NCBI RefSeq assembly: GCF_014529945.1
Contig: NZ_JACVFB010000010.1
Span: 62,001-126,000, forward strand
Length of the DNA stretch: 64,000 nucleotides
Direction: 5' to 3'
From: Chitinophaga varians
Lineage (GTDB): Bacteria; Bacteroidota; Bacteroidia; Chitinophagales; Chitinophagaceae
Under the pieces are notes generated by a model that searched no databases, was not told the DNA's origin, and was given only the letters and a program-made list of their open reading frames with translations. Position numbers and translations under genes: made by a program. Shown here piece after piece: positions 1 to 9,245 of this stretch; positions within the stretch are counted from its first letter, which is position 1, and every line of letters starts with the position of its first letter.

Positions 1-48
1 CTCGCCCTGAAGGACCTGCGGAACCTGCTTAAAAATAAAGTCTATTAG
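1..48 (+). CDS. C-terminal tail of an upstream gene, probably an ECF sigma factor (partial)
   Basis: The first 15 codons of the window read in frame to a TAG stop at 46-48, ending in a lysine- and leucine-rich tail (DLRNLLKNKVY). The reading starts outside the window. The identity is inferred only from position: in Bacteroidota a FecR anti-sigma gene normally follows directly behind an ECF sigma-70 gene, and FecR starts 41 bp downstream here. The tail itself is too short for a domain call. Confidence 0.5.
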   Translation, partial: LALKDLRNLLKNKVY

Positions 49-89
49 TCGTTAGCCCACCTTGCCAAAAAATGTGTCTTATTTAAGTG

Positions 90-1328
90 ATGAGAGCCAA
101 TTTAAAAATACAGCAACTGATGATGGAGAAAATCGGTCGCGTAATTGACGCTGCTGATGAAGCCTATCTCGACCACCTGATCGAAACAGACAGCGTGGTA
201 GCCAGCGTATGGCACCATACATTACAACTATATTCTACTGAAGATATTGAAACCGGCTTTGACCGCTTTGATCACCTCCAATGGGAAGACATTACAACAT
301 TACCTGCCGATAGCAACATCCCCGTGCCCATTCCATGGGAACAGGATAAACAATCGGATGAACTTATCCCGTTCCTGTTGCAGGAAGAAACACCTGATGC
401 CCTACAGCCAGCGCCTACTACTGCAGCGCAACGTATACACCCCGCTATCTGGCCGGCCGCAGCAGCAGTGCTGGTGGCTGTGATTGCAGCTTGGTGGCAA
501 TTCCAGCCCAGACAATCTGTTCCCCAGCACCTGAACCTGGTGGATAAAAAGCGTGGTGTACAATTACAATTGGCCAATGGCAAAGTGGTGAATCTTTCTA
601 AAGACAGTGGGACCATTGCATTGCAACAATTACACTTCACCAACAGTCATAAAACGCTTTCGCTGGCAACAAGTACCATCGACTCGTCAAAACGAAACGA
701 AACGTTAACATTGGTAGTTCCCGTTGGTCTCGACTATAAGGTGAGATTATCCGATGGCTCGGATGTTTGGCTAAATTCTGCGACTACTATGCGATTCTCA
801 GTGCCATTTCAAGGAAAGATAAGAGAGGTATTTATTGAGGGGGAAGCGTTTATACATGTGGCAAAAGATGTCAACCGACCCTTTTTTGTACATACGGCCC
901 ATAGCACTGTACAAGTTCTGGGTACCTCCTTTAATGTCAATTCTTATGATAATGGAACAATAAAGGTGTCATTGGTGGAAGGAGCGGTAAGAATGCTGGA
1001 AAACGGGGAAGAGGTAACACTAAAACCCGGACAACAGGCTATCGCGACTGGTAAAGGAATCGATATTCTACCCTTCGACGAAACCGAAGAACTCTCCTGG
1101 CGCCAGGGTATCTTTCATTTCTCCAATACCTCTCTTGCGGAAATAGCCTCCGTACTTCCCCGCTGGTTCGGTATCCCCGTCATCATGGACAACGCCCGAA
1201 TCGCTTCCGAAACATTCACCGGCAGCCTCGAACGCAACCAGTCTATCCATATATTCCTGGAAAACCTGAAGTCAACGACTACCGTGGATTATTACTTCGA
1301 TAAAAACGGACGCTTACACTTTAAATAA
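90..1328 (+). CDS. FecR-family anti-sigma factor
   Basis: This is a 412-residue inner-membrane regulator that would hold an ECF sigma factor and release it when an outer-membrane receptor signals. A cytoplasmic region comes first, then one membrane segment at about 119-137 (rich in Ala, Val, Trp), then a periplasmic FecR domain at about 205-300 (LSDGSDVWLNSAT, FIEGEAFIHV, VQVLGTSFNVNSY) and a DUF4974-type C-terminal domain from about 335. An in-frame GTG precedes the ATG at 90; I chose the ATG because MRANLK is a normal start. It follows the presumed sigma-factor tail by 41 bp. Oddly, no SusC/TonB receptor follows: the next gene is convergent and its stop codon abuts this one at 1329. Confidence 0.92.
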   Translation: MRANLKIQQLMMEKIGRVIDAADEAYLDHLIETDSVVASVWHHTLQLYSTEDIETGFDRFDHLQWEDITTLPADSNIPVPIPWEQDKQSDELIPFLLQEETPDALQPAPTTAAQRIHPAIWPAAAAVLVAVIAAWWQFQPRQSVPQHLNLVDKKRGVQLQLANGKVVNLSKDSGTIALQQLHFTNSHKTLSLATSTIDSSKRNETLTLVVPVGLDYKVRLSDGSDVWLNSATTMRFSVPFQGKIREVFIEGEAFIHVAKDVNRPFFVHTAHSTVQVLGTSFNVNSYDNGTIKVSLVEGAVRMLENGEEVTLKPGQQAIATGKGIDILPFDETEELSWRQGIFHFSNTSLAEIASVLPRWFGIPVIMDNARIASETFTGSLERNQSIHIFLENLKSTTTVDYYFDKNGRLHFK

Positions 1329-2087
1329 TCACTTATCCAGCCACTGTTTAAACAGCGGTACTTTCTCCTTGCTCACCAGCACCTCCCGATCGGGATCTCG
1401 CTTCAGCCGGATCTGCAATTTGCCGTTAAAAGAATGGAGTATGCGGTCTATGCTGTGTACACCAATGATATGCTGCCGGTTGGCACGGAAGAACTGAACG
1501 GGGTTTAACTGCTCTTCCAGTTCGTCCATCGTCTGGGTCACTACTACGTGCGACTTGTCCTTCAGCACCAGGTGGGTCACGTTGGTGGCATAAAAAACAA
1601 AATCCACGTCTTCTACCAGTACGGTACGGTATCCATCGCGGAAGGGGAGCATGAATCGGGTACGGTAGGACACTTCTTTCTGTTTGAAAAATTCCAGCAG
1701 CTGCTGTACCATCTCGGTGGGACCGGCCTGTGTGGGCTGTTTGTGGATCTTGTCCAGCGCCAGCCGCAGGTCCTCCTTTTCGATGGGCTTCAGCAGGTAG
1801 TCGATGCTATTTACTTTAAACGCCCGGATGGCATATTCGTCGTAGGCCGTGGTAAAGATAACCGGACATTGAAGGGGTACCTCCTGGAATATATCAAATG
1901 ACAGGCCGTCGGCCAGCCGGATGTCCATCAGTACCACATCGGGATGAGGGTTTTCCCGAAACCATGCCACGCTGCCGCTCACGGTGTCCAGCATCGCCTC
2001 CACGATGGCATCCGGACAGATGTCCTGCACCAGGTTCTTTAAGCGGGTAGCATTGGGTTTTTCGTCTTCTACGATCACGATTCTCAT
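1329..2087 (-). CDS. LytTR-family response regulator
   Basis: A two-domain regulator of 252 residues. The receiver domain (about 1-120) shows the acidic pocket (VEDEK), the phosphoacceptor Asp at about 55 (VVLMDIR) and the conserved Lys (YLLKPI). A LytTR DNA-binding domain fills about 150-250 (FFRANRQHIIGVHSI, LQIRLKRD). It is the last gene of the minus-strand efflux operon and starts 10 bp after the stop of its kinase at 2098, so the two form a pair. LytTR proteins bind two direct repeats roughly 21 bp apart; such a repeat lies before the first gene of this operon at 9147-9179, so feedback control of the pump is a reasonable inference. Confidence 0.95.
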   Translation of the reverse strand: MRIVIVEDEKPNATRLKNLVQDICPDAIVEAMLDTVSGSVAWFRENPHPDVVLMDIRLADGLSFDIFQEVPLQCPVIFTTAYDEYAIRAFKVNSIDYLLKPIEKEDLRLALDKIHKQPTQAGPTEMVQQLLEFFKQKEVSYRTRFMLPFRDGYRTVLVEDVDFVFYATNVTHLVLKDKSHVVVTQTMDELEEQLNPVQFFRANRQHIIGVHSIDRILHSFNGKLQIRLKRDPDREVLVSKEKVPLFKQWLDK

Positions 2088-2097
2088 ACAGTTAATT

Positions 2098-3201
2098 TTA
2101 AAAGTCCAGTAATGGCAGCGTTACCATAAACATGCTGTGTTCTTCCCTGATATCAGGTGTCTGGTCGGAGAGCAGCGCATAGCGGTTCCGGATATTTTCC
2201 AGGCCCAGTTTGGTTGACGGGATCACATTGGGGATACGCTGGGTATTATTGCTGACAGTTAGTTTCCCTTCTTCGTTTTGATAAATATGAATGTGCAACG
2301 GATGTTCGCCGGTGGCGACATTATGTTTGATGGCGTTTTCTATCAACAGCTGCAGCGTGATAGGAGGGATGCCCCGACCGGAAATCTCTGCCGGTACGTC
2401 AATCCGGATATCGACGTTGTCTCCGTGCCGGATCCGGATCAGATAGATGTAGGCTTGTATAAAACGTAACTCTTCTTTCAGGGTGATAATATCATTGGGA
2501 AGATTGACGATCATATACCGGTACACGCGCGATAGATTCTCAAGGAAAGACAATGCGGTGGTTTTATCTTCTTCAATCAGCGCCGACAGCGTACTGAAAT
2601 TGTTGAACATAAAATGCGGGTCGAGCTGTAGTTTGAGAGATTGCAGCTGCGACTGCATCGCTATCTGCCGTAGCTCGGCGGCTTTAAGCTCCAGCTCGGA
2701 AGCTTCCAGCATGGAGGTTTTCCAGCGTTGCAGGAAGTAGTTGCCGGTATGCACGGCGCTGATCAGTATCGACAGCATCACACACACGAAGACAAACTGC
2801 CACTCGTCCAGCTTCTCGGGTATCGTTACCGGTTCGTTCTCCCGCGGCCCGAATATAAGCGACAGGATCACATAGAAAATACTAAGCAGCACGCCCACGG
2901 AGATGATCTGGCCACAGAGCTGCGCAATGAAACGCCGGATGGGCCATCGTTCCCAGGGGATCCACCGGTCCATCCACCGGGCGGTGATCAGGCTCAGCTC
3001 TGTGATCAGCCAACAGAAGATCATCATGATGGTGATCTCTATCATCCATTCCTTCCAGCTTTGTTTGAACATCTTGGTCCACGACTCGCTGTAGGGGTTT
3101 ACCAGATAGGACAACAGGTAGTACAGGAGAAATATCATAGGAATGATAAATATCCGGTAATACCTGTTGAACATTTTTTCTGTCCTGTTATTTTTGGTCA
3201 T
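2098..3201 (-). CDS. LytS-type sensor histidine kinase
   Basis: A 367-residue membrane kinase. Hydrophobic segments at roughly 14-34, 52-72, 95-117 and 135-152 suggest four membrane passes with no large periplasmic sensor. The His_kinase domain follows: phosphoacceptor His at about 196 in LDPHFMFNNFSTL, then the short ATPase part with the N-box LLIENAIKHN and a G-box (KLGLENIRNRY). This is the architecture of LytS/YehU kinases whose partners are LytTR regulators, and such a partner follows 10 bp downstream. The gene sits 54 bp behind the TolC-like gene and is probably cotranscribed with the efflux genes. Start could also be the second Met (residue 10). Confidence 0.93.
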   Translation of the reverse strand: MTKNNRTEKMFNRYYRIFIIPMIFLLYYLLSYLVNPYSESWTKMFKQSWKEWMIEITIMMIFCWLITELSLITARWMDRWIPWERWPIRRFIAQLCGQIISVGVLLSIFYVILSLIFGPRENEPVTIPEKLDEWQFVFVCVMLSILISAVHTGNYFLQRWKTSMLEASELELKAAELRQIAMQSQLQSLKLQLDPHFMFNNFSTLSALIEEDKTTALSFLENLSRVYRYMIVNLPNDIITLKEELRFIQAYIYLIRIRHGDNVDIRIDVPAEISGRGIPPITLQLLIENAIKHNVATGEHPLHIHIYQNEEGKLTVSNNTQRIPNVIPSTKLGLENIRNRYALLSDQTPDIREEHSMFMVTLPLLDF

Positions 3202-3255
3202 TGCTTGTTTTTAGTGCTTCCAACTGGCCCTAAATATAAAGTAATCATATGACAC

Positions 3256-4674
3256 CTATTTCCAGCCGCCACCGAGGGAACGATAAAGCTCTACGACGGC
3301 GCTTTGTTGGGCACGTTGCACTGACGCGAGGTCCAGTTCACTTTGCAGCACATTGCTTTGTGCGGTGATCACTTCCAGGTAGGTGGCCATGCCACTTTGA
3401 AACAGTAAGCCGGCATTTTTGGTCGCGCTATGCAGTTTGTCTACCCGCACTTGCGTCATCTCCTGTTGCGCTTTGAGCTTGTCGATCTTCACGAGGGCGT
3501 CTGATACTTCTCCAACGGCTGTCAATACCGATTTCCGAAAGTCGATCGCTGCTTTTTCCCATTCAATTTTAGCTATTTCCCAATCTGTCTTTAATTTCTT
3601 CCGTTGGAAGATCGGCTGCGTAATGCTGCCGGCTACTGTTTCAAAAAGGCTGCCTGGTATGCTGAACCAGTTGCTGGCTTTAAATGTGTTAAGGCCTGCA
3701 GTGGCGGTGATATTAAGGGCCGGGTACATGCTGGCCTGTGCGATGCCCGCTTTGGCGTTGGCTACTTTAACGGCCATCTCGGCGGCCTGTACGTCGGGGC
3801 GTTGACTGAGCAAACTGGCGGGCACGCCTGCCTGGAGGGGACTGCCGGTGACAACGGATGAAGGCCGGTTGCTCCGGGCCACGCTGGCAGGCAGCGTGCC
3901 GGTAAGAATGCTCAGCGCATTTTCCTGGAGCGTGATCTGCTGTTCCAGTTGGGGTAACAGGGCAGCGGCCACCTGCCGCTGTGCGGCGGTTTGTTCGATG
4001 GCCAGGTTGTTGATCATACCGGACTGGTATTGCAACTGCATCATCGACAGGGTGCTGTCGTTCAGCGCCAGGTTCCTGGCGGCGATGTCCCGCTGCTGGT
4101 CCAGCATCAGCAGGTTGTAATACCCCTGCGCTACCTCGCTGACAATGCGGGTCTGTACGGCGCGGGCAGCTTCGGCGCTACCCAGGTAACCGGCGAGGGC
4201 GGCTTCTTTCAGCCGGCTGATTTTACCCCAGGCCACTACTTCCCAGCTCAGGCTCACGTTGGCGTTATAGTCGTCCATATAACGGGTACCCATAAACTGA
4301 TCGGCCATGGAGCCGTTCAAACTGTTCTTGGACGGGTAGCTGCGGTTGGCCTGTATTTGCAGGTTGATGTCCGGCAGATTGCCCAGCCTCGCGGTTTTGA
4401 GCGTTTGTGCAGAGATCTCTGCGTTTTTCAGGGCGGTCTGGATGTCGAAGTTGTGCGCGATAGCACTATCGATCAGCGTTTGTAGCGCCGGATCGGTGAA
4501 GAAGGTCTTCCACGACAGCTGGCCGATATTGCTGCTGTCGGCCGGCACGGCCATATCCCGGTATTGAACGGGCATCGTGGTGGCCGGTCTGGTGTACTCT
4601 TTGCCCACCCTGCAGGCCATCACCGTGCTGGAGAGCACGGCAATAGCGAACAACAGTGATTTATTGGTAGTCAT
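3256..4674 (-). CDS. TolC-like outer-membrane efflux lipoprotein (NodT family)
   Basis: A 472-residue outer-membrane channel component of the RND pump encoded upstream. The signal peptide ends in a lipobox (STVMAC) with the acylated Cys at about 21, followed by the NodT-family start RVGKEYTRP. Two outer-membrane efflux repeats follow, with the helical-barrel sequences (long Ala/Gln/Leu-rich stretches) and the typical phrase LLSQRPDVQAAE near residue 290. The C-terminal YRSLGGGWK is also characteristic. The gene begins 23 bp after the pump gene and is followed by the LytS gene, which fixes it in one operon. Confidence 0.95.
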   Translation of the reverse strand: MTTNKSLLFAIAVLSSTVMACRVGKEYTRPATTMPVQYRDMAVPADSSNIGQLSWKTFFTDPALQTLIDSAIAHNFDIQTALKNAEISAQTLKTARLGNLPDINLQIQANRSYPSKNSLNGSMADQFMGTRYMDDYNANVSLSWEVVAWGKISRLKEAALAGYLGSAEAARAVQTRIVSEVAQGYYNLLMLDQQRDIAARNLALNDSTLSMMQLQYQSGMINNLAIEQTAAQRQVAAALLPQLEQQITLQENALSILTGTLPASVARSNRPSSVVTGSPLQAGVPASLLSQRPDVQAAEMAVKVANAKAGIAQASMYPALNITATAGLNTFKASNWFSIPGSLFETVAGSITQPIFQRKKLKTDWEIAKIEWEKAAIDFRKSVLTAVGEVSDALVKIDKLKAQQEMTQVRVDKLHSATKNAGLLFQSGMATYLEVITAQSNVLQSELDLASVQRAQQSAVVELYRSLGGGWK

Positions 4675-4696
4675 TGTATACTGATTTTAAAAGTGT

Positions 4697-7600
4697 TTAC
4701 ACCGCAACTGCTTCCTGAGTGGCTACCGGCTTTTTACCGGAGACTTTTTCCTGCAGGTACTGGAACACGATAAATAATACCGGGATGATGAACACACCGA
4801 GGATAACACCGGACAACATACCACCGGCGGTACCGATACTAATAGAGTGGTTGCCCAGCGCTGACGGGCCTTTTACGACCATCAGCGGTATCAGGCCGGC
4901 CACGAAGGCGAGTGATGTCATAATGATCGGGCGCAGACGCAGCTTCGCTGCTTCCAGCGCTGCCGATACGAGCGTTTTGCCTGCACGGCGCCGCTGTACG
5001 GCAAACTCCACAATCAGGATGGCATTCTTGGCCAACAAGCCGATCAGCATCACCAGACCTACCTGTACATAGATATTGTTATCGATACCGGCCATATTAA
5101 TGGCGAGAAATACGCCCAGGATACCGGTAGGGATAGAAAACAGTACGGCCAGTGGCAACAGGTAACTTTCATATTGCGCTGCCAGCAGGAAGTATACGAA
5201 CACCAGCGCCAGTACGAAGATGAACACCATCTGATTGCCGGCAGTTTTTTCTTCCTTACTTAAGCCGGTCCATTCGTAGCTGAAGCCTGTAGGCAGCCTG
5301 GAGGCGGCCAGCCGCTCAACGGCCTTAATGGCGTCGCCAGTGCTGTACCCCGGTTTAGGGATGGCGTTGATGGCGATAGAGTTGAACAGGTTGTAACGGT
5401 TCATCATCTCCGGACCATATACTTTCTTCAGCGTAATGATACTGTTCACCGGCACCATCTGTCCCTGATCGTTCTTCACGAATATACCTTCGAGACTGCC
5501 CGGGTTACTGCGGGCTTGTGGCTCCGCCTGCACCATCACCCGATAATATTTACCGAACCGGTTGAAGTCGTTGGCCTGGTTACTACCGTAGTAGGTCTGC
5601 ATGGTCATCATCAGATCGCTCACGCTTACGCCCAGCTGTTTGGCTTTTACGGCGTCCACTATCAGCTCGTACTGCGGGAAGTCCGCTTTGAACATGGTGA
5701 AGGCCACGCCTATCTCCGGGGTCTGCATCAATTCACCGATGAACTTATTGGCGGTTTCGCTGAACTTCTCCACCGGGCCGCCGGTGCGGTCCTGCAGTAC
5801 CAGTTCGAGGCCGCTGAAGGTACCGAAGCCGGGCACTGTCGGGAAGGTGAACACACTGAAGGTGCCTTCCTTGATAGTGGCCAGTTGATCGGTGAGCACA
5901 TACACGATGTCATTGATATCGCTGGTGTCGCCACGTTCCTTGATAGGTTTCAGTTTCACGAAGCCCATGGCATAAGCCGGACTGGCGCCGTTACTGAGGA
6001 TGTTGTAACCGGAGATGCTGGTCTCGGATTCTACAAAAGGCATCTTTTGCAGGATGCTGTCGGCGCGATGCAGCACCTGGGTGGTCCTGTCCAGGCCCGC
6101 TCCCGGAGGGAGGGACAGGGAGTAGGCCACAAAGCTGCCGTCCTCGTTGGGGATAAAGCCTTTCGGCGTGGTCTGCATCAGCCATACGGTAACGGCGGTC
6201 ACGATGCCGAGTAAACCGAGGCCCACCCATTTGTAGTTGATCAGCCATTTTACACCACGGCCGTATTTATTGGTGAGTGCTGTAAAGCCGGTGTTGAACG
6301 CGGTGAAGAAACGGCCCGCAAATCCTTTCGGCGCCGGGGCTTTGCCATCATGACTGCCTTCGCCGGCGTGGGTGTTCTTCAGGAAGAGGGCACACAGCGC
6401 AGGACTCAGCGTCAAAGCGTTCAGCGCAGAGATCAGGATGGCGATGGCCAGCGTGAAGGCAAACTGGCGGTAAAACACGCCTGTAGGTCCTTCCATGAAA
6501 CCTACCGGCAGGAACACCGCGGCCATTACCAGCGTGATAGATACGATGGCGCCTGTGATCTCGCCCATGGCCGACATGGTGGCGGCTTTGGCCGGCAGGT
6601 GCGATCGCTCCATCTTACTGTGTACGGCCTCCACTACCACAATGGCGTCATCCACCACAATACCGATGGCCAGCACCAACGCAAAGAGCGTCAGCATATT
6701 GATGGAAAAGCCCATCATCTGCAGGAAGAAGAAAGTACCTACCAGCGACACCGGCACCGCAATAGCGGGTATCAGGGTGGACCGGAAGTCCTGTAGGAAC
6801 AGGAACACGATCACAAACACCAGCACGAAAGCTTCTATCAGCGTGGATTTTACCTGTTTGATGGAGATGTCCAGCTGCTCCTTGGTGCTCATGGTGATGT
6901 TATAGCGTATCCCTTTAGGGAATGTCTTGGAGGCATTTTGCATCACCTCGCCGATGGCGGTCTGGATAGCGTTGGCGTTAGACCCGTTGGTCTGGAAGAT
7001 GGCCATGGTCACGGCGTCTTTACCGTTCACGCGGTTGTCGGTGGTGTAGTTGGCCGATCCCAGCTCGATGCGGGCGAGGTCTTTCAGGTACAACACCGAA
7101 CCGTCAGGCGCTACGCGGATAACGATCTTTTCATACTGTTCAGGGAGATTGAATTTCCCTTTATAGTTGATCACGAAAGACAAAGGCTCATCGGTGCCTT
7201 CCCCGAATTTACCGGGAGCGGCTTCCAGGCTCTGGTCGCGGATAGCGTTCATCACCTCCGTCGGCGTAACGTTATAGGCCGACAGCTGTTCGGGCTTCAG
7301 CCATACCCGCATGGAGTAGTCCTTGGCGCCGAAGATCTGTGCCTGGCCTACGCCCGGAATACGTTTGATCTCTGGTATTACGTTGATCTTAGCGTAGTTC
7401 TGGAGGAAAGCTTCGTCGTATTTTTTATTATTATCACTCACCAGATCGAGGATCATGATCATCCCGTTCTGTTGTTTGGTGGTGGTCACGCCGGCCTGTA
7501 TTACTTCAGCAGGCAGCTGGCTGGTTACCTGGGCCACGCGGTTTTGTACGTTTACCGCCGCCTGGTCGGGATCGGTGCCCAGTTTAAAAAAAACAGTGAC

Positions 7601-7867
7601 CATGCCCATACCGTCGTTGCTGGCGGTAGACTGTATATAGGTCATGTTTTCCACGCCGTTGATGGCTTCTTCCAGCGGCGTTACCACCGAACGCAGTACG
7701 GTGGCTGCGTTACCACCGGGGAAGGTGGCGCTCACCACTACGCTGGGCGGAGCGATGTCGGGGAATTGGGTCACCGGCAGCCGCGTGAGGCCTACGATAC
7801 CCAGGATTACCAGGATCACCGATATCACGGTGGCGAGTACTGGTCGTTGAATGATTTTATTGAGCAT
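4697..7867 (-). CDS. RND efflux pump, HAE1 (AcrB-like) family
   Basis: A proton-driven inner-membrane drug exporter of 1056 residues, the usual HAE1 length. The N-terminus MLNKIIQRPVLATVISVIL is the conserved first membrane helix. The large periplasmic porter loop, the TM4 motif GIVVDDAIVVVEAVH with its paired Asp residues, and the second-half helix LIGLLAKNAILIVEFA are all present. An in-frame extension upstream to 7909 would overlap the adaptor gene; I chose the ATG at 7867 because it lies 19 bp past the adaptor stop and gives the standard N-terminus. Adaptor and outer-membrane channel flank it, so this is a complete tripartite system; the substrate cannot be told from sequence. Confidence 0.97.
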   Translation of the reverse strand: MLNKIIQRPVLATVISVILVILGIVGLTRLPVTQFPDIAPPSVVVSATFPGGNAATVLRSVVTPLEEAINGVENMTYIQSTASNDGMGMVTVFFKLGTDPDQAAVNVQNRVAQVTSQLPAEVIQAGVTTTKQQNGMIMILDLVSDNNKKYDEAFLQNYAKINVIPEIKRIPGVGQAQIFGAKDYSMRVWLKPEQLSAYNVTPTEVMNAIRDQSLEAAPGKFGEGTDEPLSFVINYKGKFNLPEQYEKIVIRVAPDGSVLYLKDLARIELGSANYTTDNRVNGKDAVTMAIFQTNGSNANAIQTAIGEVMQNASKTFPKGIRYNITMSTKEQLDISIKQVKSTLIEAFVLVFVIVFLFLQDFRSTLIPAIAVPVSLVGTFFFLQMMGFSINMLTLFALVLAIGIVVDDAIVVVEAVHSKMERSHLPAKAATMSAMGEITGAIVSITLVMAAVFLPVGFMEGPTGVFYRQFAFTLAIAILISALNALTLSPALCALFLKNTHAGEGSHDGKAPAPKGFAGRFFTAFNTGFTALTNKYGRGVKWLINYKWVGLGLLGIVTAVTVWLMQTTPKGFIPNEDGSFVAYSLSLPPGAGLDRTTQVLHRADSILQKMPFVESETSISGYNILSNGASPAYAMGFVKLKPIKERGDTSDINDIVYVLTDQLATIKEGTFSVFTFPTVPGFGTFSGLELVLQDRTGGPVEKFSETANKFIGELMQTPEIGVAFTMFKADFPQYELIVDAVKAKQLGVSVSDLMMTMQTYYGSNQANDFNRFGKYYRVMVQAEPQARSNPGSLEGIFVKNDQGQMVPVNSIITLKKVYGPEMMNRYNLFNSIAINAIPKPGYSTGDAIKAVERLAASRLPTGFSYEWTGLSKEEKTAGNQMVFIFVLALVFVYFLLAAQYESYLLPLAVLFSIPTGILGVFLAINMAGIDNNIYVQVGLVMLIGLLAKNAILIVEFAVQRRRAGKTLVSAALEAAKLRLRPIIMTSLAFVAGLIPLMVVKGPSALGNHSISIGTAGGMLSGVILGVFIIPVLFIVFQYLQEKVSGKKPVATQEAVAV

Positions 7868-7886
7868 GACTTGTATTACTTTGGGT

Positions 7887-9086
7887 TTATTTTCCCGCTG
7901 CCGGGGCAACGGTATCTTTAGGGGTGCCTGCGGGTTTTACCACGGCGCCTTCCATCAGGGTTTCTATACCGGCGGTCACGATCTTATCGCCTTTTTTCAG
8001 CCCTTCATGGACGATGAAGTTTTCTCCGCTGCTACCGGCCAGGTCAAGGATGCGACGTTCTACCTTGTTACTGTCGCCCAGCTGATATACAAACACCTTG
8101 TTCTGCAATTCCAGTGTGGCGGCCTGTGGCACCTGTATCACACCGCTATAGAGCTGTTCTACCCGCACTTTTCCGGTGTTGCCGGAACGCAGGAGGGAAG
8201 CCGGGTTCGGGAAGGTGGCACGCAGGCTGATGGCGGCAGTGGTTTTGTTGAACTGACCGTCGATCATTTCAATACGTCCTTTGTGGCCATAGGCTTCTCC
8301 ATTAGAGAGGAGCAGCGTCACTGGCCGCAGCAGTTTCAGTTGCTGTTGTAAAGTGGCGCCGGAAGCTCCTTTACTGAAATTCATGAAGTCGTTTTCACTC
8401 ATGGAGAAATACGCATATACTTCGCTGATATCAGAAAGGGTCGTGAGCGGGGTGGCATCGCCTTTACCAACGAGGTTACCGATCCTTTTAGGGATACGGC
8501 CGATATAGCCACTTACCGGTGCTTTCACCAGCGTAAAGCCTACATTGATGCGGGAGGAGGCCACGGCGGCTTTGGCCTGTTCTACGTTGGCTTTGGCTGT
8601 CTGCAGCGTGGCCAGGGCTGTTTTTAACTGCATCTCCGCCATCACTTTGTTATCTACCAGTGGTTTCACTTTGTCTACTTCCAGCTGGGCCGCATTCAGC
8701 GCAGATTCCATGGCATGCAGACTGGCGATGTCTTTATTGAGCTGTTCACGGTAAGTCTGGTCGTTGATCTGGAACAGTGGTTGGCCTGCTTTTACATAGC
8801 TGCCTTCGTCCACAAATATTTTATCGAGATAACCATCCACCTGTGGACGGATATCGACATTCACCTTTCCTTCCAGCTGCGCGGAATAGTCGCTGGTGGT
8901 CATCGCGGTGGTGGTATCCAAAGTCATTACCGGCAGTTCGGGCACGGGAGCTTCCATTCCGGCAGCAGCTGCTCCGGCTTTGTTGCCGCAGCTGCTGAGG
9001 GCTGCCGGCACCAGGCAGGCTATGATCAGCCCCGGAATCAGATGTCTGCTGCTAATGTTGCTTTTTTGGTGAGTCATTGCCATCAT
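7887..9086 (-). CDS. RND efflux periplasmic adaptor lipoprotein (AcrA/HlyD family)
   Basis: A 399-residue membrane fusion protein joining the HAE1 pump to the TolC-like channel. The N-terminus has three alternative Met starts within 10 codons; the signal peptide ends in AALSSC with the lipid-attachment Cys at about 33. The order is biotinyl-lipoyl half motif (VDIRPQVDGYLDKIFVDEGSYVKAGQPLFQI), helical hairpin (about 120-190), second lipoyl half (VKAPVSGYIGRIPKRIGNLV), beta-barrel, and membrane-proximal domain (GLKKGDKIVTAGI). It is the first gene of a five-gene minus-strand operon. Its upstream gap holds two exact 12-bp repeats spaced 21 bp, a candidate LytTR site. Confidence 0.95.
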   Translation of the reverse strand: MMAMTHQKSNISSRHLIPGLIIACLVPAALSSCGNKAGAAAAGMEAPVPELPVMTLDTTTAMTTSDYSAQLEGKVNVDIRPQVDGYLDKIFVDEGSYVKAGQPLFQINDQTYREQLNKDIASLHAMESALNAAQLEVDKVKPLVDNKVMAEMQLKTALATLQTAKANVEQAKAAVASSRINVGFTLVKAPVSGYIGRIPKRIGNLVGKGDATPLTTLSDISEVYAYFSMSENDFMNFSKGASGATLQQQLKLLRPVTLLLSNGEAYGHKGRIEMIDGQFNKTTAAISLRATFPNPASLLRSGNTGKVRVEQLYSGVIQVPQAATLELQNKVFVYQLGDSNKVERRILDLAGSSGENFIVHEGLKKGDKIVTAGIETLMEGAVVKPAGTPKDTVAPAAGK

Positions 9087-9146
9087 TTTTTCTTTATAAA
9101 GAGCAAATGTGGCTTATCACAGGAGATTAGATACCGACAATCCGGA

Positions 9147-9179
9147 TGAACCGGAAAAAAACGGAGGTGAACCGGAAAA
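9147..9179. promoter_or_regulatory. Candidate LytTR-type operator: two 12-bp direct repeats, 21-bp period
   Basis: TGAACCGGAAAA occurs exactly at 9147-9158 and again at 9168-9179. Read in the direction of the downstream operon this is CCGGTTCA(T/C), whose GTTCAT part fits the GTTNRK core known for AgrA/LytR-type LytTR sites. A 21-bp period (two helical turns) is the known geometry for that family. The site lies 61 bp before the adaptor start of an operon that encodes a LytTR regulator. Binding is inferred. Confidence 0.5.
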
Positions 9180-9245
9180 TGGGGGAAATGAAAAAAGACC
9201 GCCTACAGGATGATCTTGATAAGTATATCAGAACTGCCTACAGGA

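Noticed and set aside
2728-3252. Plus-strand frame of 174 codons opposite the LytS gene
   Set aside because: Antisense to a clear kinase gene, with His/Gln/Pro-rich non-protein-like sequence.
6938-7921. Long plus-strand frame of 327 codons opposite the HAE1 pump
   Set aside because: Antisense shadow of a strongly conserved gene; composition (many His, Gly, Arg, Tyr) is that of a reversed reading frame.
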